Source: JAQVQN01 sp964557205 | GTDB taxonomy: Bacteria; Verrucomicrobiota; Kiritimatiellia; RFP12; UBA1067 | Assembly (NCBI GenBank): GCA_964557205.1 | Contig: CAZKZI010000090.1 | Location: 1 to 13,958 of the forward strand | Length of the DNA stretch: 13,958 nt | Reading direction: 5' to 3' | Part shown: positions 9,301-13,958 of the stretch, piece by piece | How the letters are laid out: each line of letters begins with the position of its first letter | How positions within the stretch are numbered: position 1 is the first letter of the stretch | Made by a program: the position numbers and the translations under genes | Notes under the pieces: generated by a model | What the model was told of the DNA's origin: nothing | The model's input: only the letters and a program-made list of their open reading frames with translations | Database searches by the model: none

Positions 9301-9642
9301 CCAGCCCTCAACCGTGAATCTACCGGCAGCGTATAATTCAGTTCCTAGCTCTGTTGCCGCCAAAAAAACTTCTTGCCCGCTGTCGATAAAAACCGATCCG
9401 TCATTCTGACGGGCACCGCGCAATGCAGGGTTCAGATCATCCCAACCAGGCACAAGCGCAAGTGGACGGCGGAAAGATGGTAACAAGCCGCGCCCTGCGC
9501 ACTTCAAATGGTAATTTGTGCCGGCGGCATTGTTCAAGTCAACCCCGTCCCCTAGCGGGTCAAGCCGCCAGAAAGCGAGTGTCCCCGCCCAAAGGCCGAC
9601 GTTCAAAAAAACACCGCAAGCAAATAAAATAAATCTCTTCAA
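6391..9642 (-). CDS. Secreted LamG-LamG-sialidase-like-LamG protein
   Basis: This is a large exported protein of 1083 residues from the TTG at 9642. That start is preferred because GGAG (9650-9653) sits 7 bases upstream and the protein then opens with a classic signal peptide, MKRFILFACGVFLNVGLWAG. A GTG at 9660 would add six residues but lacks a ribosome site. Residues below are numbered from the TTG. Two LamG/concanavalin-like domains occupy about 20-256 and 260-504 and resemble each other (FTVEGW and LREDGGRTRF occur in both). A six-bladed-propeller sialidase-like domain follows at about 516-889, with Asp-boxes SRDQGRSW (571-578), SDDDGLNW (639-646) and SRDLGKSW (769-776). A third, divergent LamG-like domain fills about 899-1079. 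LamG domains usually bind glycans. I do not see the N-terminal Arg-Ile-Pro motif of true sialidases (the segment reads VGQPFLTL), so sialidase activity is unproven. Confidence 0.85.
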   Translation of the reverse strand: MKRFILFACGVFLNVGLWAGTLAFWRLDPLGDGVDLNNAAGTNYHLKCAGRGLLPSFRRPLALVPGWDDLNPALRGARQNDGSVFIDSGQEVFLAATELGTELYAAGRFTVEGWLRRAGESADKESQYLAGTLGTATGWALTLREDGGRTRFHLLTRYGSASSVSESVFTGSDITGDYGWKHVALVSQLTAEKALWELYLNGVKCGSLTTGVSQAQVCISRDFFIGGKPGAKESFKGQLDLWRVSDKPLKPAEFLSVNAPKMVAYWPLDHSVNGGTDCKDRSGAGVHLVTGRDGGVSGADGQALAILPGVRALKQVKSESLRNAGSLRFDGSLGQRSLLKAPGLGAHCDLTNSFTVEGWFKKDGDPADRFWIVAGARDSANGWLLALREDGGRTRFYLVVSDVAKGGRLQFERFFPNADVSGDSAWHHVALVYDHTAAGKGVWQLYLDGVWQSSVVNLGAPDRSHGFPDFTLGGRDSFSNSFVGWLDAWRVTDGPLAAEQLLCALPDNAPRAGQPVFDDARNVQRGLRVDSVKCVGQPFLTLNRAGHWIGLLSAETECENCTARQLVSTASRDQGRSWSSPSVIEAGNVPDAAWVNGLMTPFGRIYAFYGYCGDGFKPAADKPGNSDPWADGFMVYRFSDDDGLNWSKEQYRVPLRATAIDRLNPWEGEQLLFRCAGQPTVWEQEVFFAITKMSGSSGADGEGWTVASDNILSERNPNLVRFRLLPEGEKGIRNSDSDGLQLSHHLTTLSDGAIICVFSDKGYVTQSVSRDLGKSWLKSTPVTFGSGGRKVRSGGMAPKIFRTCEGRYLLCYSNQRADRGSIDAGVSAVFISGGVERDDGSILWSEPELLLYADDGAQLSAVTDMIEQKGRFWFAAVCDNRFSLTEMPAELLASLWTDVPGAALCGKGLLSESLFADGGHRELEIPPGFGEVADGGFSIEMLLLLEQLEYGTVLFGNFDGRRGVKVEALKKSGCVTLRISLFDGDISASWQTDDGVIKLSQIHHVVFICDFAAGLISAVVDGQFCEEAANSKRGWNSLPDGFRPVTSSSRKAKVAGGVKMLRLFNRPLRTVEAAINFHHSKEQ

Positions 9643-9649
9643 AGCCGCA

Positions 9650-9653
9650 CTCC
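9650..9653 (-). promoter_or_regulatory. Shine-Dalgarno site that fixes the TTG start of the LamG-sialidase gene
   Basis: On the minus strand GGAG (9653-9650) stands 7 bases before TTG at 9642. The alternative GTG at 9660 lies upstream of this GGAG and has no purine-rich site in front of it. The shorter reading also gives a better signal peptide, beginning Met-Lys-Arg. Confidence 0.7.
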
Positions 9654-9746
9654 AAAACACAAGACATCACAAACAAAAACACTTTAAAAATACCAGAAAA
9701 AACGGAACAGGGAAACCATCTTTACGTCAGCAAGCAATAACGGGAG

Positions 9747-9804
9747 GGGGGTGTTTCACGATAGTTGAAGCGCACCCCCGGAAAGGTGCGCCTGTCGTTT
9801 CAAC
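9747..9804 (+). promoter_or_regulatory. Overlapping alternative hairpins in the leader of the GH101/GH129-like gene
   Basis: Hairpin A pairs GGGGGTG (9747-9753) with CACCCCC (9773-9779), with an inner stem TTCA (9755-9758) and TGAA (9766-9769). Hairpin B pairs GTTGAA (9764-9769) with TTCAAC (9799-9804) and GCGCACC (9770-9776) with GGTGCGC (9785-9791), with a 7-base bulge on the 3' side. Bases 9764-9776 are needed by both, so they cannot form together. This switch-like layout is typical of leader attenuators and riboswitches, but no known riboswitch class is recognised. B is followed by TTGGGGTTTT, only weakly terminator-like. Alternatively, B may be a DNA operator palindrome. The hairpins end about 40 bases before the ribosome-binding site. 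Confidence 0.5.
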
Positions 9805-9844
9805 TTGGGGTTTTATCACTAATCTGTTTCAATAAGCATACTTT

Positions 9845-9848
9845 GAGG
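9845..9848 (+). promoter_or_regulatory. Shine-Dalgarno site that fixes the ATG start at 9858
   Basis: GAGG at 9845-9848 lies 9 bases before ATG at 9858. The following residues form a signal peptide. The longer open frame from 9765 would place non-signal sequence and the leader hairpins inside the coding region, so it is rejected. Confidence 0.75.
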
Positions 9849-9857
9849 ATAAATGGC

Positions 9858-12800
9858 ATGAATCGTAAAACAGCAGTCGCATCATTCTTTTGTATCGCAA
9901 TCTCTGTATCCCTGTCGGTTGTGGCGTTCAACCCGCCACGAGAAATACGCGAAGGCGTGACGCTCGGTATCGACGGGTTTGACGGTGAATCCAAGCCGAA
10001 CCAAGTGTGGATCGCCCGTAAAATTTCATGCGAAACTCCGATGACATTCAACGTCACACTCAAGAATGACCGTGACCGGCCTGTGTCTGGAAACGTCAAC
10101 CTGTGGCTAAACGACGACTGGCAGATACTAGGTGACGAATGCATCGCCATATCCGCCGGAGCCGGAAAGAGTGTGACTATCACCTGCTCGGCTAGAGCCA
10201 AGGATTCTGTCCTGAAAGCCCTCTACCCGATACATGCTCAGATGACGCTCGATTTGGATGACAAGCCCGTCGAGTTCCATCCCGTCGCGATCTTTGAAGC
10301 CGTGCCGACTGAAAGGCAAACAAGTTCTGAGGGAAAAGTGACGGAGGTTTTTGACGGAGGTCTGCTGCGTCTTGACGCCGCGGCCGACCGACAGGTTTTC
10401 GTCCGCCAAACAAAGGGAGCGGTCGAGCTTGGTGTCAACTTCTCAGGGACCGATCCAGCCAGCGGCACACAAATGATCTGCGACACCGCTACGCGCGGCG
10501 GAATTAAACGATCCTGTTTCGTGGTGCATCCGCCTTACCGCAGTGGAGGCGGTGCCACATGGAACGACTTCCGGCTGGCACTGCCTGCCGACACGCCTGT
10601 GTTCCTCGGCTTTCACACGGCAATCAGAGACCATTCCCCTACCGAGCCCCCCAGCGACGGCACGGAACACAAGGTGTTAGTGATCAGTGATAAAGGGCAG
10701 GAGCGGGAACTGTTCTCGCGTTTCAGCGATTCCAAGACCTGGCTGCCTGCGCGCGTAGACCTCAGCGCGTATGCCGGCCAAACCATAACCTTGCGCCTCT
10801 GGACCGGCCCTGGACCCAAGCACAACACCACGTGCGACCAGTGCTACTGGGGCGACCCTGTCATCATCGCCGGGCTGCAACCCGCCCCTGCCACCGAAGA
10901 TGAATGGGCAATACTCGAACGCGCCGCCGTCGACAAGGCCCGTCGAGCGGTAACGCGACATCCAGAGCGAGGATCAGGCGCGTTCAGGTTGGATGTCAAC
11001 GGCCAACTTTTCGGAGCGGCTGTGGAACTCGGCAGGCAGGGTCTGACTGATGCCGTGACCGTTTTCACCGACGGCACGCGCGACATCATCTACCGCGGCT
11101 TCAATTGCGAAATCGACCGAACGCCCGTGGGTGGGTTCGAACACGGCCAACCGGTGCTTAAAGTCGAGACCGCAGCGGGCTGGAACGCTTGGCAGGTCAC
11201 ACATCACATCGCGACTCCCGTAGGCCTGTTGCGCGCGCGCGCCAACATCTGGGCCGACAAGGGTGCGCTGCGCGTCAAGTGGGATATGCCAGGCATTGAG
11301 CGCGACACGCGCGGCTCGCCCCGCTACACCCGCCTCGCCATCGGCCCCGCCAATCAGACGGTGTGGCGCGCTTATGCCGGGTTCGGCAACGTTATCGAAA
11401 ATCCTGAAGCCTTTGACCTGCCCGGCGGCGGATTTTCACTCTGCACACGACACATCGGCGCTGACTACACCAACGGGCTCAGCCTGGTACAGGCTTGCGA
11501 CATTTTTCCAGAGCGTTTAACCTATTCGCCGGAGACTCGCCGCTTCGCCCTCGAAACCTGCCAAGATGCTTGCTTCATGTTCATACCCTCAGCCCTGGGC
11601 GCGTTTGACGCCACCCGCGCTTATCGCGAAATACATGGCTTCAAAGCTGGCAAAGGCATCAAATCGCTGCTGGGGCGGATGTGCCTCGACCAGTGGGGCG
11701 GAGACTACCTTAGTGCCGCCGAGGATCTGCGCGAGGCATCCCGCTACGGCCTAAATGAAGCAGTGTTCGTGAAACACGCCTGGCAGCGCTGGGGGTACGA
11801 CTACCGGCTGCCGGAGATATACCCGCCCAAAGGCGGCATCGAACCCTTTCTTGAAATGCGAAAAGCCGCCGGCAAGGCTGGCATGCTCTTCTGTCCGCAC
11901 GATAACTACATTGACTTCTATCCCGACGCAGAGGGTTACAGCTACGACCATATCGTCTTCACCAAAGATGGAAACCCGGTTAAAGCTTGGTACAACAAAG
12001 GGCGACGCGCCCAGAGTTACCGCTGGCTGCCGCATGCCTTCCGCCCGTGGATGGAAAACAACATGCGGCTGATGCGTGACGGCTTCCAGCCCGATAGCTT
12101 GTTCATCGATGTGTTCACCGCCATCCGTCCTTTCGATTACTATGACCGTTCGGGAATTTTTTACCCGCGTACTCGCACAACCAGGGAATGGGCGGATGCC
12201 TTCGACCGTTGCCGCGACATCTTGCGGCGTGGCGCCCCCATGCTCAGCGAGGCCGGCACCGACGCCCTGATCGGTTCGGTTGACGGAGTGCAATCGGATC
12301 ATTTACCGGCAGCACGCTGGCTATCTGATTTCGGCGCCGCCGAACGTACGCCCTGGCACGACATGGCCACGCACGGCAAGATGGTTCTCTTCGCCGGGGG
12401 CCTCGGCCACCGTTACAGCGCGGATGCCCATGGCGGCGATCAGCGCCACGGCTACGGCAGCGACGACTACCTGTCCAATACGGTCATGGGCGGACGCAAC
12501 CCCATGTGCGACGGTCCATTTTCCCGGCGGGCGGTCATGACCTACTGGCTGCTGAAAGATGTCTGCGAAGCCTTGTCCCGCGCCTCCTTCGAGACACACA
12601 CTTTCGGGCCGACCATAAAACAGCAACACACCGTCTTCAGCGGCGATTGCATGGTCTGGGCCAACCGCGGGTCTAACATGCTCTGGCAGGTCGCGGGCGG
12701 CCGACTGTTGCCGGAATACGGATTTTATGTGACAACTCCTGACGCTAAAGCCGGTGTCATACTCATCGACAGTCAGCGGGTCGGGTTCGCCAAAGCGCCA

Positions 12801-13592
12801 GGCATCTATTTTGCAGACGCCCGCCCCCGCGTCAATAAATTCAGCCGAGCAAAAATCACCTCGTTGACTGTAGCCGGGGAGTACAAAGGCGTCGGCGTGT
12901 TCGATCTGACCTTCGGCTGGAAGGTGCTGGATACTTTGCCCGACGGCTACGTGCCTTTTCTGCACGTCTGCAGCGAGAACACGGAATACAAAGGCCGCGA
13001 AGGGATCGTTTTCCAGCCGCAGATGTCAATGGATCTTTCGCTGCTCAAGCGTACCGGCGACTTCACCTCAAGCGCAAGGTTCACTTTTCCGCCGAACCTG
13101 CCCGCTGGGGAATACCAGATCCGTTACGGAATGTACGACCCAAAAGCTGGCTCGCGCCTGAGCATAAAAGGCCTGACCGATTCAGGCATGCGCGTGATGG
13201 GCGGCAAACTCACACTGGACAAACAGGGAGCCCGCTTCACCGACGGATCTTTCGCGCTTGAAACGGATGCCACAGATGCCGAACAGCGCCGATACGGCAT
13301 CAATGTTGACGGGCGCATGATAGACTTCGGGCCACTCCTCACAGATGGCGCCTTCCGCCTTATTCACAGCGGGCGCAAACAGTGGCAGGTCATACCGCTG
13401 CCCGGCAGCCAGCCATTCAACACGGCGATACGCCTTGACGCTTTCGGCCTGCAATCCGCAACAGTAGTTTCAGTCGCCAAGCACGAACCGCTGCATACTT
13501 CCGCAAGCGATCCGGAGTGGCAGGTATCTGAAGAAGTTCTGCACATAAAATGCGATGCGCAGTCATTCAGCTACCTGATAAACTTCCTCTAG
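9858..13592 (+). CDS. Secreted multidomain GH101/GH129-like putative glycoside hydrolase
   Basis: This 1244-residue protein starts at ATG 9858 after GAGG and carries a signal peptide (MNRKTAVASFFCIAISVSLS). Residues 45-140 resemble an Ig-like NEW3/CARDB module. About 160-345 form an NPCBM-like beta-sandwich (WNDFRLALPAD, LRLWTGPG). About 375-590 form a large beta domain preceding the barrel, and 590-910 form a TIM-barrel-like core. About 1010-1110 and 1130-1244 are C-terminal beta domains. The core has LFIDVF with D751 and, 47 residues later, MLSEAG with E798. That Asp-then-Glu arrangement, and the beta-sandwich before the barrel, recall endo-alpha-N-acetylgalactosaminidases (GH101) and alpha-N-acetylgalactosaminidases (GH129), where the Asp is nucleophile and the Glu acid/base. 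Similarity to DUF5696-type proteins is also possible. Exact family and substrate are inference. It faces away from the sialidase-like gene, and its stop overlaps the convergent zinc-ribbon gene. Confidence 0.75.
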   Translation: MNRKTAVASFFCIAISVSLSVVAFNPPREIREGVTLGIDGFDGESKPNQVWIARKISCETPMTFNVTLKNDRDRPVSGNVNLWLNDDWQILGDECIAISAGAGKSVTITCSARAKDSVLKALYPIHAQMTLDLDDKPVEFHPVAIFEAVPTERQTSSEGKVTEVFDGGLLRLDAAADRQVFVRQTKGAVELGVNFSGTDPASGTQMICDTATRGGIKRSCFVVHPPYRSGGGATWNDFRLALPADTPVFLGFHTAIRDHSPTEPPSDGTEHKVLVISDKGQERELFSRFSDSKTWLPARVDLSAYAGQTITLRLWTGPGPKHNTTCDQCYWGDPVIIAGLQPAPATEDEWAILERAAVDKARRAVTRHPERGSGAFRLDVNGQLFGAAVELGRQGLTDAVTVFTDGTRDIIYRGFNCEIDRTPVGGFEHGQPVLKVETAAGWNAWQVTHHIATPVGLLRARANIWADKGALRVKWDMPGIERDTRGSPRYTRLAIGPANQTVWRAYAGFGNVIENPEAFDLPGGGFSLCTRHIGADYTNGLSLVQACDIFPERLTYSPETRRFALETCQDACFMFIPSALGAFDATRAYREIHGFKAGKGIKSLLGRMCLDQWGGDYLSAAEDLREASRYGLNEAVFVKHAWQRWGYDYRLPEIYPPKGGIEPFLEMRKAAGKAGMLFCPHDNYIDFYPDAEGYSYDHIVFTKDGNPVKAWYNKGRRAQSYRWLPHAFRPWMENNMRLMRDGFQPDSLFIDVFTAIRPFDYYDRSGIFYPRTRTTREWADAFDRCRDILRRGAPMLSEAGTDALIGSVDGVQSDHLPAARWLSDFGAAERTPWHDMATHGKMVLFAGGLGHRYSADAHGGDQRHGYGSDDYLSNTVMGGRNPMCDGPFSRRAVMTYWLLKDVCEALSRASFETHTFGPTIKQQHTVFSGDCMVWANRGSNMLWQVAGGRLLPEYGFYVTTPDAKAGVILIDSQRVGFAKAPGIYFADARPRVNKFSRAKITSLTVAGEYKGVGVFDLTFGWKVLDTLPDGYVPFLHVCSENTEYKGREGIVFQPQMSMDLSLLKRTGDFTSSARFTFPPNLPAGEYQIRYGMYDPKAGSRLSIKGLTDSGMRVMGGKLTLDKQGARFTDGSFALETDATDAEQRRYGINVDGRMIDFGPLLTDGAFRLIHSGRKQWQVIPLPGSQPFNTAIRLDAFGLQSATVVSVAKHEPLHTSASDPEWQVSEEVLHIKCDAQSFSYLINFL

Positions 13593-13957
13593 AAATTATT
13601 GATCAGCTCATAGTACTGTTTGAGAGTCTCAACAGATTTCCGGGTTGCCTCCCACATGAGCCAGCTAAGTACAAGAATCCCGATTGTCAGCCCGATTTTC
13701 CAGGCGCGTGTTGTTTGGGGTCGCCACCATATCAGCGGCAACGCCAAGGGCCAAACACAACTTACAGCAATGACAATGAAAGGCGTGCGGAAATACCACG
13801 GTATTTTATTCCCGGACATGGATGGCGGAACAAAACCGTCCAGAAATTCGCCGCAATGTTTACACTTTATCGCTTCGTCCTGAATCTCTTCGGCACAAAA
13901 TGGGCATGTGACATGACAAAGTAAATGCTCCCATAGTAGGGGCAATGAGTCTGCCAA
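13589..13957 (-). CDS. Double-CxxC zinc-ribbon protein with two membrane segments, start unresolved
   Basis: This small protein (about 105-122 residues) begins with a zinc ribbon, CPFCAEEIQDEAIKCKHCGE (Cys 18, 21, 32 and 35 counted from the TTG at 13957). Two hydrophobic segments follow, at about residues 54-76 (FIVIAVSCVWPLALPLIWW) and 86-103 (IGLTIGILVLSWLMW), then a short charged tail. Proteins of this layout are widespread in PVC bacteria and others; their function is unknown. No good start is visible: in-frame TTG codons at 13957 and 13945 lack a clear ribosome site, and relatives usually begin just two or three residues before CPFC. An out-of-frame ATG followed by TC and then ACATGCCCA sits exactly there, suggesting a small indel in the start region, or that the gene begins beyond the window. 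It is convergent with the hydrolase gene, and the CTAG at 13589-13592 supplies both stop codons. Confidence 0.75.
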   Translation of the reverse strand: MADSLPLLWEHLLCHVTCPFCAEEIQDEAIKCKHCGEFLDGFVPPSMSGNKIPWYFRTPFIVIAVSCVWPLALPLIWWRPQTTRAWKIGLTIGILVLSWLMWEATRKSVETLKQYYELINNF

Positions 13958-13958
13958 A

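Larger units (their letters stand above)
9643..9857. promoter_or_regulatory. Divergent intergenic region between the sialidase-like and GH101/GH129-like genes
   Basis: This 215-bp gap lies between two secreted-protein genes read in opposite directions, so it must hold at least two promoters or one shared control site. The left half (about 9601-9710) is AT-rich and serves the minus-strand gene. The right half holds the two overlapping hairpins described separately. No convincing -35/-10 pair could be chosen by eye; CATACT at 9838-9843 is a weak plus-strand -10 candidate. Confidence 0.5.

Noticed and set aside
9765..9857. N-terminal extension of the hydrolase to a start at 9765
   Set aside because: The ATG at 9858 has a good ribosome site and is followed by a signal peptide; the extension overlaps the leader hairpins.
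12321..12965. Minus-strand open frame (214 codons) opposite the hydrolase gene
   Set aside because: It is antisense within a coherent large coding region, with no motif or ribosome site of its own.
1..13604. ATTATTGATC at 1-10 and again at 13595-13604, as possible direct repeats bounding an inserted element
   Set aside because: Only ten AT-rich bases match, the second copy lies within the coding end of the zinc-ribbon gene, and no integrase or transposase lies between them.

Overview
The window looks like chromosomal DNA from a Gram-negative, glycan-degrading bacterium of the Planctomycetes-Verrucomicrobia-Chlamydiae (PVC) group, most likely Kiritimatiellota, Lentisphaerota or a relative. 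This is inferred from family content: an autotransporter-associated beta-strand (PATR) protein, very large secreted LamG/sialidase-like and glycoside-hydrolase-like proteins, and a small double-CxxC zinc-ribbon membrane protein. Non-ATG starts are common (GTG and TTG). No rRNA, tRNA, CRISPR array, integrase or insertion sequence was seen.

Layout from left to right. (1) Positions 42-1247, plus strand: a PATR beta-helix protein whose 5' end is missing or disrupted. (2) Positions 1320-3251, minus strand: a secreted carbohydrate-binding metallophosphoesterase with all expected metal ligands. (3) Positions 3408-6382, minus strand: two tightly coupled genes, an RsmC/RlmG-like methyltransferase and a coiled-coil protein ending in a YacP/Rae1-type NYN nuclease domain. 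(4) Positions 6391-9642, minus strand, 8 bp upstream of the nuclease gene: a secreted protein with two N-terminal LamG domains, a sialidase-fold (Asp-box) domain and a C-terminal LamG-like domain. (5) Positions 9643-9857: a 215-bp divergent intergenic region containing two mutually exclusive hairpins in the plus-strand leader. (6) Positions 9858-13592, plus strand: a 1244-residue secreted GH101/GH129-like putative glycoside hydrolase. (7) Positions 13589 to about 13957, minus strand: a zinc-ribbon protein with two membrane segments, convergent with the hydrolase and sharing a CTAG stop with it.

Working together: the divergent sialidase-like and GH101/GH129-like proteins could form a small locus for attacking sialylated or alpha-GalNAc-linked glycans such as mucin O-glycans, with the secreted phosphoesterase acting on the same or another polymer. 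The nuclease-methyltransferase pair looks unrelated to glycan use. Both relatives act on the ribosome (Rae1 cleaves mRNA in the A site, RsmC methylates 16S rRNA), so the pair may be a ribosome-directed unit. All functions are inferred from motifs read by eye; no database search was run.
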